NCBI GenBank assembly: GCA_040755695.1
Contig: JBFMAK010000003.1
Location: 1-64,000, forward strand
DNA from: Candidatus Diapherotrites archaeon
Lineage (GTDB): Archaea; Iainarchaeota; Iainarchaeia; Iainarchaeales; 1-14-0-10-31-34
DNA length: 64,000 nt
Direction: 5' to 3'
Both the position numbers and the translations under genes were made by a program. This document shows, piece by piece, positions 16,605 to 24,943 of the stretch. Each line of letters begins with the position of its first letter. Positions within the stretch are counted from its first letter, which is position 1. The notes below the pieces were generated by a model that saw only the letters and a program-made list of their open reading frames with translations, was not told the origin of the DNA and made no database searches.

Positions 16605-17093
16605 ATGGGCATATATGACAAGGAAGTGAAAGAGAAGAAGGCCTTGGGCTTGAATTTTAATTTAAAGAAGCTGAAGTATCCTTTGGCAGTAATAATTATT
16701 GCCGTCCTTATTGTGGTAATTTATTATCTGGTTGTGGGCTTCACGAAATCAGACCCAATACAGGCAAGCTTTTCTTCTAATCCATTGGACATCTCCTCAA
16801 ACCCAAAAAACGATTCCCTGCTTTCAGTCACTGTCTGGAATCCCTTGGACCAAGACTTATCAAATGCAGTAATTGAAGTTACTCCAATTGACCAGAAATC
16901 CCTGAGGGTTCTAGAATCAAAGCAGACAGTGAGTGTTTTAGGCAGAGGCGAAAATAGAACGCTTCCATTTGTTGTTGAAGCAAATGCTCCAGCAAAAGAA
17001 ATTGCCTCAGGGAATTATGAGATTGAAATCAAATTCACTGCGGGAAGCAATGTTTACAGCAAGAGAGTAACCCTTACAGTGAAAAGCGTTTAA
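16605..17093 (+). CDS. Membrane-anchored Ig-like protein
   Basis: ATG 16605 gives 162 residues (a GTG three codons earlier overlaps the DUF357 stop). A cytoplasmic Lys-rich tail is followed by one membrane helix (about residues 27-47) and an extracellular beta-domain with the pattern LLSVTVWNPLDQDLSNAVIEV, like CARDB or DUF-type Ig folds. Its 3' end overlaps the convergent acylphosphatase gene by 4 bases. Confidence 0.75.
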   Translation: MGIYDKEVKEKKALGLNFNLKKLKYPLAVIIIAVLIVVIYYLVVGFTKSDPIQASFSSNPLDISSNPKNDSLLSVTVWNPLDQDLSNAVIEVTPIDQKSLRVLESKQTVSVLGRGENRTLPFVVEANAPAKEIASGNYEIEIKFTAGSNVYSKRVTLTVKSV

Positions 17094-17365
17094 TACTCTA
17101 TTTCAAAGGAATTGAATTCATTCTTTGCATTAAGCCATCTCTCTTCAACCTGCTCTATTCTGGCGTAATGCCCTCCCTTCCTAATGAATTCAATCAGTTT
17201 CTGCAACTTCTCTTTTTTTCCTTCTGCAATTACTTCAACATTTCCGTTAGGAAGATTTCTCACGAAACCAGTTAATCCCAAGCCAGAGGCATAGCTGCTA
17301 ACACTGAACCTGAATCCAACGCCCTGAACTATTCCTTTTGCAGTCAAATCAAGCCTTTGATTCAT
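17090..17365 (-). CDS. acyP: Acylphosphatase
   Basis: It hydrolyses carboxyl-phosphate bonds in small acylphosphates. The 91 residues carry the family signature GIVQGVGFRFSVSSYASGLG with the catalytic Arg, followed by GLTGFVRNLPNGNVEVIAEG with the catalytic Asn. It overlaps the start of the endonuclease III gene's 3' end by 17 bases on the same strand. Confidence 0.95.
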   Translation of the reverse strand: MNQRLDLTAKGIVQGVGFRFSVSSYASGLGLTGFVRNLPNGNVEVIAEGKKEKLQKLIEFIRKGGHYARIEQVEERWLNAKNEFNSFEIEY

Positions 17366-18005
17366 TTTTTTTCATAACCAAGAAATAATAATCACAAAAA
17401 ATTTTTAAATGGCAGATACTGCATTTAGGGTTTCTTGGAAGGCATATTCTCTGGCCGAACTTCACCATCAAGTCATTCAATTCAATCCAGTAATTCCTTG
17501 GAATCACTTTTACTAAAGCTTTTTCTGTCTGCTCTGGAGTTTTGGCTTTCACCAACCCAATCCTGTTGCTTATCCTGTGCACGTGAGTGTCAACAGGGAT
17601 TGCAGGAATATTGAATGCATAAACAAGAACGCAGTTTGCAGTCTTTCTGCCGACGCCTTCAAGGGAGAGGAGGCCTTCAATTTTTTCTGGAACTCTTCCA
17701 TTAAAATTTTCCGTTAACTGTTTGGAGATAGCCTTTATCCTTTTTGCTTTCACTTTATAGAAGCCGCTTGGCCTAATGAGCTTTTGGATTTCCATCAATC
17801 CTGCTCGGGCCAGTTTTTTTGGTGAATTGAATTTTGCAAACAAATTTTTTGACGCCTTGTCAGTGTTTGCGTCCCTTGTGCGCTGGGAGAGGACAGTGGA
17901 AATCAGTACACGAAAAGGGTCAGAATAATGCACTATAGCCTCATGTCCTCCAACCTCTTTTCTGAGAAGCAGGACTATTTTTTTGATTTGAGATTTATTC
18001 TTCAT
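17349..18005 (-). CDS. nth: Endonuclease III (DNA glycosylase/AP lyase)
   Basis: It removes oxidised pyrimidines and nicks the abasic site. The 218 residues contain the helix-hairpin-helix LLSLEGVGRKTANCVL with the catalytic Lys, the catalytic Asp in IPVDTHVHRI, and the [4Fe-4S] ligands C-x6-C-x2-C-x5-C near residues 187-204 (CLPRNPKCSICHLKIFC). The start overlaps the DUF362 gene by 11 bases. Confidence 0.96.
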   Translation of the reverse strand: MKNKSQIKKIVLLLRKEVGGHEAIVHYSDPFRVLISTVLSQRTRDANTDKASKNLFAKFNSPKKLARAGLMEIQKLIRPSGFYKVKAKRIKAISKQLTENFNGRVPEKIEGLLSLEGVGRKTANCVLVYAFNIPAIPVDTHVHRISNRIGLVKAKTPEQTEKALVKVIPRNYWIELNDLMVKFGQRICLPRNPKCSICHLKIFCDYYFLVMKKNESKA

Positions 18006-19014
18006 TTCTTGTCATCATTCTTTTAATGAATTTTGCTGGAAGGCCAAAGCTTAATGAATCCTTGATTAAATTAAGGTCAGGCACTGGAAACAGGAATTTT
18101 TCTTTAGGGTCAATTATTTGATACTTGTACGTGTAATGAAGCCTTGCCTTAATCTTCAATTCGTCCAATTCCTTAAAGCCTTTTTTTATTAACTCAATTT
18201 TTTTTGCGTCTCCTACACCAAAGCCTTTTCTTTCAAGGAGTTTAAGGTAAGGCACTTCTTCAATGCAGAAAAGCCTTGAAGCAATGGAGTCAACTGCAAT
18301 GCCGTCCAATCCTGCCATTGCATAGCTTAAGCGAATCTGCTCTCCCAGGACAGGGCCGTTGCCCTGCATTCCAGTAAAAGCATCCATTAAATGCAGGTCA
18401 GCTTTTGCTGCCATAAGGGCTTTAATCAGATTCTTGTCTTTGAATTTATTGCTTTCAATTACATTGTTCAAGAAAACCCTCTGCATCATTCTCAGGCCGT
18501 GAACATAGCCCCTCCCTTTGATTGTGCAGCCGAACATGTTCTTGGTGCAGCCAGTGAAAACATAACAGTCATGGGTTTTAGGCAGGGCAAGAGAAACTGT
18601 GAAAGCTTCTTCTGGCAGGAGAGAAACAACTGCATTCTTTTTTGAGCCGCCAATCATTTCAGCAGAATATTTTTTTGCCTTGAATTCTGTGAGGTCAGAG
18701 AATTTGATTTTAGGGAAATTTTTTTTGAGAGAAGAATAAGGATTGTTTTTCTTTTCCCTGAAGGCGTCACTGCTGTCTCCAATTATTACTTCCTTGAATT
18801 TAGGGTAAAAATATTTTAATGCTGCCTCTAATGCTTTAGGGTGAGTGATTGAAGGCAGGCAGTCAAAGCAGGTTGTATTCACTTTAATGAATAAAGCCTT
18901 GGAATTCTTTTCTTTTATTGCCTTCTTTACTTCGGGCTCAATTATTTTTATTGCATCAAGCAAGTTCTTTTTTCTTTCAGGGCCTTTAACTATTGCAATT
19001 TTCGCCTTCGGCAT
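17995..19014 (-). CDS. DUF362 family protein
   Basis: ATG 19014 (MPKAKIAIVKG) gives 339 residues and avoids overlap with purQ; a longer reading is less likely. DUF362 marks: LFIKVNTTCFDCLPSITHPKALEAAL, VIIGDSS, LPKTHDCYVFTGCTKNMFGC and AGLDGIAVDSIASRLF. Members are thought to be redox proteins and often carry a ferredoxin domain; none is present here. Function unknown. Confidence 0.88.
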   Translation of the reverse strand: MPKAKIAIVKGPERKKNLLDAIKIIEPEVKKAIKEKNSKALFIKVNTTCFDCLPSITHPKALEAALKYFYPKFKEVIIGDSSDAFREKKNNPYSSLKKNFPKIKFSDLTEFKAKKYSAEMIGGSKKNAVVSLLPEEAFTVSLALPKTHDCYVFTGCTKNMFGCTIKGRGYVHGLRMMQRVFLNNVIESNKFKDKNLIKALMAAKADLHLMDAFTGMQGNGPVLGEQIRLSYAMAGLDGIAVDSIASRLFCIEEVPYLKLLERKGFGVGDAKKIELIKKGFKELDELKIKARLHYTYKYQIIDPKEKFLFPVPDLNLIKDSLSFGLPAKFIKRMMTRNEE

Positions 19015-19021
19015 AAAAATT

Positions 19022-19999
19022 TTAAAGCAGTTTCTTTCGCGCGAATTCAACGCCGTTCCTTATTACCTGCATGCCTTCGCCTTCAGCAGGCAATTCAATT
19101 CTTGTACTGCGCGGGTCATTAAGGAAAGATGTATTCCTTTCAGGGTGGGGCATGAGACCAAAAATCCTGCCTGTTTCATCGCAGACCCCTGCAATAGAAT
19201 CAATTGAACCATTAGGATTCCTTTCGTACTTGAATACAATTTGGTCGTTTGCATACAGCCTCTTCAGCAATTCAGAATCATTCAAGTCAAGCCTGCCTTC
19301 AGCGTGAGCAATGGGCGCATGCAAGGGCTTCCTTATTCCTGAACTCCAAATGCATTTCCCTTTATTCATATTATTCAGTACAACCCATTCGTCCTGGAAA
19401 TTGCCTGAAGCATTGAATGTGAGAGTCATTAACTGCTGCCTGTAATTCTGGTTGAATCCAGGCAGAAGGCCTGCCTTTACAAGGATCTGGAATCCATTGC
19501 AGATTCCGATTACAAGATTGCCCTGCTTCACGAAATCAGGAACCAAATTGTTAAGCCTGTACAAAATCTTGTTCGCAAGAATCTTCCCTGAACCTAAATA
19601 ATCCCCGTGAGAGAAGCCTCCGGGAATTGCAAGAAGGTGAAAATCAGATAACTCAATTTCTCTTCTTATGAGCTTGTTCACGTGAACTAATTCAACTAAT
19701 GATCCGGCCTTCTGGAATGCATTTACAGTCTCATAATCGCAATTCGTTCCAGCAGTCCTTAACACCAGAACCTTAGGCTGCTTTGAGGGCTTGGGCTGAA
19801 CAGTAATGCGAGGCGGAATTTCGTGAACCAGTTTCTTCTCTTCAGCAATTTTATGCTTCACTAATTTTTTCTTTTCAATTTTTTTATGTTTCTTTATTTT
19901 AATCTTTTTAACAGCCTTATACCTAACAGCCTTTACTTTTAATTTTGCCTTCTTTGCCTTATGCTTCACTGCTTTTTTGGCCTTTTTTGCCTTCTTCAT
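19022..19999 (-). CDS. purQ: FGAM synthase glutaminase subunit PurQ with basic N-terminal tail
   Basis: PurQ releases ammonia from glutamine for PurL in step four of purine synthesis. The class I amidotransferase part begins near residue 76 (VLVLRTAGTNCDYE) and shows GGFSHGDYLGSG, the nucleophile in GICNGFQILV, and the His-Glu pair in MPHPERN. The first ~70 residues are an extra Lys/Ala-rich tail not found in ordinary PurQ; ATG 19999 has its own GTGAAAA site, and internal starts before the catalytic domain are lacking, so the tail is probably real. It is followed upstream by purL with a 4-base gap. Confidence 0.94.
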   Translation of the reverse strand: MKKAKKAKKAVKHKAKKAKLKVKAVRYKAVKKIKIKKHKKIEKKKLVKHKIAEEKKLVHEIPPRITVQPKPSKQPKVLVLRTAGTNCDYETVNAFQKAGSLVELVHVNKLIRREIELSDFHLLAIPGGFSHGDYLGSGKILANKILYRLNNLVPDFVKQGNLVIGICNGFQILVKAGLLPGFNQNYRQQLMTLTFNASGNFQDEWVVLNNMNKGKCIWSSGIRKPLHAPIAHAEGRLDLNDSELLKRLYANDQIVFKYERNPNGSIDSIAGVCDETGRIFGLMPHPERNTSFLNDPRSTRIELPAEGEGMQVIRNGVEFARKKLL

Positions 20000-20003
20000 T
20001 TTT

Positions 20004-22424
20004 TCACCACTTCAGGGTTTGCTTCCATGCATTCTTTAATTCTGAAAGGTCTGAGTTAATGATTTCTTTGCCGTTCAGGCCTTTCACAATGAACTTTTTT
20101 TGTTTTACTGTCCTCCCAATCAAAGCAAAAGGATTGCCCTGCATCAAGGACTCAAATTCTTGTTTGAATTTCTCAGGCACTTCAATTAATAACCTCGAAT
20201 TGGACTCAGAGAAAAGCAGGGCATCATTCCTCTTATCTTTTTCTACGCCCTCAAAAACAACTTTGCTCAATTCTATCTCCATTCCAATCATTCCGGCGAA
20301 AGCCATTTCTGCTGCAGCAACAGCAAGGCCTCCCTCAGAGCAGTCATGCATTGATCTGATCAACCTTTCAGAATTCTTTTCGCCCATTGCAGAAATCCTT
20401 GAAATTGACTCATACAATTTTTTTGCCTTCAAAGCATTAACTTTAGGGGCATTCCTTCCAATAAAACCATGCAACTTCAAGTAATGGGATGCGCCCAATT
20501 CATTGAAGGTTGTTCCTGCAATGTAAATTAAACTTCTCTCTTCCTTCAAGTCCATGGAAATCCTCTTTGATGCTTCAGGAATTACCCCAATAGCAGAAAT
20601 CAATAAAGTAGAGGGAATAGAAATTGTTTTCTTTCCCACAATAAATTCATTATAGAAGGAGTCTTTTCCTGAAACGAAAGGAGTTTCATAAATCAAGGAG
20701 AAATCATGGCATGCCTGCACTGCCCTGACCAATTGCCCTAAAGCGAATTGGTTTTCAGGGCTGCCCCAGCAGAAATTGTCAAGCAAAGCAATCTTTTCTA
20801 ATGATCCGCCAACAGCAATAATATTCCTTAAAGCCTCATCTATTGCAGAAGCAGCCATCCAGTAAGTGTCTAAGTCTCCGTACAATGGATTAATTCCATT
20901 GCTTACAATTACAGCTTCACTTGAATCAAACAAAGGCCTTATAATTGCAGCATCATTCGGGCCGTCATTCTCTGCTCCAGCCAAAGGCTTCAAGACAGAA
21001 CAGCCCTGCACTTCATGGTCGTACTGCCTTATTGTGGATTCCTTTGAGGCAATGTTGGGCATCCCAAGAATTTTTTTGAGTGTTAAATCATAAGACCTCT
21101 GTTCTTTGAGTTTTGGCTCCCTTGAACTAGCAGGATGCCATAAAGCCTTCATATTCCTTCTCGGAAGGCCTTTATGCAAAAACTTCATGTCAAGCTTGCA
21201 AACCAAATTATTATTGTAATACAATTCAAGCTTCCTGTTTGCAGTGAATTCGCCTATTACTGTTGCCTCAACATTCTCTGCATTAAACAACTCAATTGTT
21301 TTTTGAACATTCTCTGGCGGAACAGAAAGAATCATTCTCTCCTGGCTTTCAGAAACCCAGATCTCCCAGGGTGAAAGACCTTTGTACTTCAAAGGCGCTT
21401 TATCTAAGTAGACCTTACAGCCTAATTCCCTTGACATTTCTCCAATGGCAGAAGAAAATCCGCCTCCGCCGCAGTCAGTGATGCAGTCATATAATTTTAA
21501 GTCTCGCGCCTGAAGGATTACATCCAAAACCTTTTTTTCCTCAATTGGATTTCCTATTTGGACAGGAGTGCTTGGAGTGCTTTCAGTCAATTGCGTTGAA
21601 GCAAATGTAACCCCATGAATTCCATCCCTTCCAGTCCTGCCTCCCACAACAATTATTTGGTCTCCAGGCCTTGCAGATTTTGAGCCTAAACCCTTGGGCA
21701 TAATTCCCAGAGTACCACAGTAAACCAAAGGGTTGCCCAAATATCTTTCATCAAAGAGTATTGCTCCATTCAAAGTAGGAATGCCCATCCTGTTGCCATA
21801 ATCCCCCACCCCAGCCCTGACGCCCTTAGCAATCCTTTTAGGATGCAGAATTTTCGGGGGCAATTTCTTGAAATCAAAATCAAAAGGCCCAAAGCAGAAG
21901 ACATCAGTATTAGCAATAGGCTTTGCACCCAAGCCAGCCCCAATTATATCCCTTATGACCCCGCCAATTCCAGTGCCTGCCCCACCGTAAGGGTCCAAGG
22001 CAGAAGGATGGTTGTGTGTTTCAACCTTGAAAGCCAAATCAAAAGAATTATTGAATTCAATTATTCCAGCATTATCAGAGAAGACAGAAACAAGCCAGTT
22101 CTTCTTCCTTGCAATAACAAGAGTGGATTTCTTAATGAAAGAATTAAACAAGGAATCAATCAACAACTTCTTCCTTTTCCCCTTATCATCAACTTCTACA
22201 TAATTTATTATTGCGTTGAAAACCTTGTGCTTGCAGTGCTCGCTCCATGTCTGCGCAATTGTTTCTAATTCAACATCTGTTGGATTCCTTTTCAGCTTGC
22301 TGTAGTATTCCTGTATTGCCTTCCACTCCTCTTTGTTCAAAGACAAAAGCATTCTATTGCTCAATTCTCCCAACTGCTTTTCTTTAAGCCCTAAAATTTT
22401 TATTTCCTGTACGCCCTGATTCAT
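20004..22424 (-). CDS. purL: Phosphoribosylformylglycinamidine synthase subunit PurL
   Basis: PurL makes FGAM from FGAR, ATP and ammonia. The 806 residues carry the family motifs QTWSEHCKHK, KVETHNHPSALDPYGGAGTG, RDIIGAGLGAKPIANTD, ITDCGGGGFSSAIGEM and, in the second half, SGKDSFYNE and MHDCSEGGLAVAAAEM. It overlaps the purS gene by four bases (ATGA) and is followed by purQ, so all three subunits of the complex come from one operon. Confidence 0.97.
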   Translation of the reverse strand: MNQGVQEIKILGLKEKQLGELSNRMLLSLNKEEWKAIQEYYSKLKRNPTDVELETIAQTWSEHCKHKVFNAIINYVEVDDKGKRKKLLIDSLFNSFIKKSTLVIARKKNWLVSVFSDNAGIIEFNNSFDLAFKVETHNHPSALDPYGGAGTGIGGVIRDIIGAGLGAKPIANTDVFCFGPFDFDFKKLPPKILHPKRIAKGVRAGVGDYGNRMGIPTLNGAILFDERYLGNPLVYCGTLGIMPKGLGSKSARPGDQIIVVGGRTGRDGIHGVTFASTQLTESTPSTPVQIGNPIEEKKVLDVILQARDLKLYDCITDCGGGGFSSAIGEMSRELGCKVYLDKAPLKYKGLSPWEIWVSESQERMILSVPPENVQKTIELFNAENVEATVIGEFTANRKLELYYNNNLVCKLDMKFLHKGLPRRNMKALWHPASSREPKLKEQRSYDLTLKKILGMPNIASKESTIRQYDHEVQGCSVLKPLAGAENDGPNDAAIIRPLFDSSEAVIVSNGINPLYGDLDTYWMAASAIDEALRNIIAVGGSLEKIALLDNFCWGSPENQFALGQLVRAVQACHDFSLIYETPFVSGKDSFYNEFIVGKKTISIPSTLLISAIGVIPEASKRISMDLKEERSLIYIAGTTFNELGASHYLKLHGFIGRNAPKVNALKAKKLYESISRISAMGEKNSERLIRSMHDCSEGGLAVAAAEMAFAGMIGMEIELSKVVFEGVEKDKRNDALLFSESNSRLLIEVPEKFKQEFESLMQGNPFALIGRTVKQKKFIVKGLNGKEIINSDLSELKNAWKQTLKW

Positions 22425-22894
22425 TGATGCCCCTTCCTGTAAGAATAATACTCTATGAGCTCGTTTGCTAATAAGTCCTTGCAGATTCCGCGCACCTCGC
22501 TTTCGCTCAGCTTGCCTTCAATTAAATAATGCCTTGCAGTCTTCACCCATTCATTGTCCCTGAACCTCCTTCCAATCAAGTCCTCAATTCCTTCAAGGGC
22601 TGCAGTAGCAACATTGTCTGTGACATTGTCGTGGAATTTCACTTCAATAAGCCAGTCAAACTGAGAGCTGAAAGGCTTTTCAATTGAATAATTCTGTGTT
22701 ATAGGGTCATGGAGAAGCTCTCTTGCAATCTTCTGTATCTGGCTTGGAAAAAGATTGGATTCAACCCTGAAAACATCAATAATTTTTAGGCTTTTTATGC
22801 CTTTAATCCTCAAATCCTGCTCAATAGAGCTTTTTAAGGCAATTGCCGTAAAATCAGCTTTGTTTTCCTTGTATCCTACCTGTATTTCGTGCAA
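22421..22894 (-). CDS. purS: Double-length PurS subunit of FGAM synthase
   Basis: PurS bridges PurL and PurQ. Normal PurS is about 80 residues and dimerises; this protein has 157 and shows two PurS-like halves, residues 1-77 (IQVGYKENKAD ... RELLHDPITQNYSI) and 82-155 (WLIEVKFHDNVTDNVATAAL ... CKDLLANELIEYYS). It is probably a fused dimer. Start is TTG 22894 with a G-rich site upstream. The assignment of the N-terminal half rests on pattern and operon position. Confidence 0.85.
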   Translation of the reverse strand: MHEIQVGYKENKADFTAIALKSSIEQDLRIKGIKSLKIIDVFRVESNLFPSQIQKIARELLHDPITQNYSIEKPFSSQFDWLIEVKFHDNVTDNVATAALEGIEDLIGRRFRDNEWVKTARHYLIEGKLSESEVRGICKDLLANELIEYYSYRKGHQ

Positions 22895-22970
22895 TTTCTT
22901 TCCCCCAGCATATCCTTACAAGAAAATATTTAAAAAAAGAATTATAAGACCTTTCTAATTAATTTTATTC

Positions 22971-23285
22971 ATGGCAAAGCCTTTACTGCCAAAAACCCAA
23001 GCAGAAACTGCAATTGAGCTGGAAGAAATAAGAAAATTAAAGGAAGAATATCTGAAAAAAGACAGTCAATTGGCTGAAGCAATAAAAGAACTCCTGAAAA
23101 AACAAGCAAGGAATGCATCAAAGCAAAGGCATGAATCTATCAAAGCATTAAGAGAAAGAAGAAAAGAGCTCGGCGAAGAATACCTGCAAAAATTAAGGCC
23201 TTTCCTCCCAAGAGAAAAAAGACTAGAAAGAAGATTGAACGCAATTAAAAGGCTTCAAAAAATAAGAAATATTAAAAGGCGATAG
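22971..23285 (+). CDS. Lys/Arg-rich coiled-coil protein of unknown function
   Basis: A 104-residue helical protein, strongly charged (KEEYLKKDSQLAEAIKELLK), ending in a basic patch (RLERRLNAIKRLQKIRNIKR). It has a TATA box (atatttaaaa, 22926-22935) and an ATG with a short leader, diverging from purS. No family recognised. Confidence 0.6.
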   Translation: MAKPLLPKTQAETAIELEEIRKLKEEYLKKDSQLAEAIKELLKKQARNASKQRHESIKALRERRKELGEEYLQKLRPFLPREKRLERRLNAIKRLQKIRNIKRR

Positions 23286-23287
23286 AA

Positions 23288-23401
23288 TTGGAAGAAAAAA
23301 AAGAGCAAGAGAAAAAGAAAAGAAAAAAAATAAAAATTCCTTATTCCGAGGTAAAAAAGCTGCCCCCAGAAACCTCTTACGGAAAGCACGAATTCCATTA
23401 A
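23288..23401 (+). CDS. Candidate small ORF, 37 residues
   Basis: A TTG two bases after the stop of the preceding gene opens 37 codons: a charged start (MEEKKEQEKKKRKK) followed by KIPYSEVKKLPPETSYGKHE, which is not low-complexity. It may be translationally coupled to the preceding gene or be the remnant of a longer tail. No ribosome-binding site beyond the upstream coding end. Confidence 0.35.
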   Translation: MEEKKEQEKKKRKKIKIPYSEVKKLPPETSYGKHEFH

Positions 23402-23402
23402 A

Positions 23403-23663
23403 TTATAATTTTTTTAGTGAGTCTAAAGGAATTCTATTCTTATAACTAGAATATGCAGCTAATAATTCTTTTGCCTCTTCTAAAGGAATTTTAGCATCTT
23501 TAGCTGCCTCTTCTAAGCTCATTTTTTTATTAAGACGCCCAATTAATGCCCCTAAACGTCTTATTTCTGTGCTTCTAATGCCCAGTTCTTTCTTCAGCTC
23601 TGATCTTATAAAATCTTTTGCATAATACTTCATTTTAAGGTCTACCCAGCTTGAAAGTTTCAT
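23403..23663 (-). CDS. Small helical protein, possible HTH
   Basis: The 86 residues are helical; MSLEEAAKDAKIPLEEAKELL near the C-terminus looks like a helix-turn-helix. It begins 27 bases after the upstream repeat protein on the same strand. No family recognised. Confidence 0.6.
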   Translation of the reverse strand: MKLSSWVDLKMKYYAKDFIRSELKKELGIRSTEIRRLGALIGRLNKKMSLEEAAKDAKIPLEEAKELLAAYSSYKNRIPLDSLKKL

Positions 23664-23690
23664 CTTTTTGTTTGGGTTGAATTTTTTTAT

Positions 23691-24173
23691 TCAGTAAGGA
23701 AGAAGTAATAACGCATCATTTCTGAATTCTTCAAAAGTCTTTCTTGTAAATCTGTGTTTGAATCTTATTATACGCAGTGTTGTTGTAACATTAGGCATTA
23801 CTTCATTCATCTTTTTCTCTTCGGTTTTTGAAAGCTTCGGGATTTTAATTTTAGGTTGTTTTCTCTCAAATAAATATGGCAAAGGAATTCCAGCTTTTCT
23901 CAGCCTAGACCTAACCCATGTAACAAAGTCTGTTTTTACTCTAATTCTTTTATTTTTTTCCAGCATCTTTTTTATTTCTATTGAAGGTAAAAAAAGATTA
24001 TCAGAAATAACTTCTTCAATTAAAATAGTTCTCGGTTTTTTTATGGATGCAGGAAGTCTTGGAAGCTCTATCCCTTCTCTTCTCATCCAACTCTTAACTG
24101 CCCAAACAGAACTAACAGTTGTATTTATTCTTTGCTTTCTCAATTTTTTTATTATTTCTCTGGGTGGCAACAA
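23691..24173 (-). CDS. Two-repeat helical protein, DNA-binding-like; true start probably upstream
   Basis: From TTG 24173 the product has 160 residues. It contains two related ~50-residue units: LPPREIIKKLRKQR...VKSWMRREGIELP and LPSIEIKKMLEKNK...VRSRLRKAGIPLP. Unit 2 is preceded by EEVISDNLF; the matching REVFNNPL of unit 1 lies upstream of the TTG in the same frame, which stays open back to a TAG at 24249-24251 but has no ATG, GTG or TTG. So initiation may use an ATT/ATA codon, or the 5' end is decayed. Function unknown. Confidence 0.6.
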   Translation of the reverse strand: MLPPREIIKKLRKQRINTTVSSVWAVKSWMRREGIELPRLPASIKKPRTILIEEVISDNLFLPSIEIKKMLEKNKRIRVKTDFVTWVRSRLRKAGIPLPYLFERKQPKIKIPKLSKTEEKKMNEVMPNVTTTLRIIRFKHRFTRKTFEEFRNDALLLLPY

Positions 24174-24370
24174 AGGATTATTGAAAACTTCTCTTCTTAT
24201 GGCGGTCTCTTTTGTATCAAGCCCAATGTATTTTTTTAAATAAACGCTCTACATATTTAGGTGTTTTTGCTTTCAATTAAAACACTTTTAATTATTGCAA
24301 TTTATATAACTATAATCATGATTAGTTTAATATTGTTTTTATTTCTCACACAAAAAAATAGTTTTAATAG

Positions 24371-24613
24371 TTAGGGCTTTTCTGGAATTAGAATCCAGCA
24401 GATAATATACGCAGCTATCCCGCCCAAGCCCAAGCTCAGAATTGTGAGCAGAACCCAAAGAATCCTTATTACCGTGCTGTCCATTCCAATGTATTCTGCT
24501 ATGCCACCACAGACTCCTGCAATCATTTTGTCTTTTTCCGAGCGGTAAAGCTTCTTTATTTTTTCAGCCGTTTTCAATTCCCCCTCTTTTTTTAGTTTGC
24601 TTTCTCCCTCCAA
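24371..24613 (-). CDS. PspC-domain membrane protein
   Basis: The 80-residue product ends in a PspC domain: LYRSEKDKMIAGVCGGIAEY, GMDSTVIRILWVLL and a second membrane helix with the closing WILIPEKP. In bacteria PspC senses membrane stress; archaeal stand-alone copies have no proven role. TTG 24613 is the likely start (GGAGGGAG nearby); an internal TTG after GAGGGGGAA is an alternative. Confidence 0.85.
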   Translation of the reverse strand: MEGESKLKKEGELKTAEKIKKLYRSEKDKMIAGVCGGIAEYIGMDSTVIRILWVLLTILSLGLGGIAAYIICWILIPEKP

Positions 24614-24716
24614 GCTTCTGTGAAGGAAATTCCTTTTTCAACGCCCCTGCTGCAGCCCACCTAACTTTCTTTTTCCATTTTCTTATTAATTGGCTTCTGC
24701 CAAGCCTTACGCCCAT
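24564..24716 (-). CDS. Candidate 50-residue basic ORF overlapping the PspC start
   Basis: ATG 24716 opens 50 codons in a different frame from the PspC gene, giving a very basic peptide (MGVRLGRSQLIRKWKKKVRW...). A TATA box (TTTTAAATATTTTT, 24751-24764) sits at the right distance. It may be a real short gene or leader, or the 5' part of an older longer frame; the coding case is weak. Confidence 0.3.
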   Translation of the reverse strand: MGVRLGRSQLIRKWKKKVRWAAAGALKKEFPSQKLGGRKQTKKRGGIENG

Positions 24717-24756
24717 TAAGAAACCCCTTCAAATCAAAAGAATAAAAGAAAAATAT

Positions 24757-24867
24757 TTAAAACGCATTGCAGAACTTGGAGTCTAAGCGCAGGGCGTGAA
24801 TTTTAAGCAGGAAATCGAATTTTTTGACCTGCTCTTCCTGTATTTCTTCCATCTTGTTTTCTTCCAT
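24757..24867 (-). CDS. Candidate small gene, 36 residues
   Basis: ATG 24867 follows AGGTGGGG and a TATA-like run (aaagatataag, about 24908-24918 on the plus strand as cttatatcttt). The acidic peptide MEENKMEEIQEEQVKKFDFL is followed by LKIHALRLDSKFCNAF. Promoter, ribosome-binding site and composition all look like a true short gene. No function known. Confidence 0.5.
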   Translation of the reverse strand: MEENKMEEIQEEQVKKFDFLLKIHALRLDSKFCNAF

Positions 24868-24943
24868 TGCAATACCCCACCTATTTTGCCTTGAAGGCTT
24901 CTTATATCTTTTCTGAAGTAAAACGCCCGTGAAATCAATTGAA

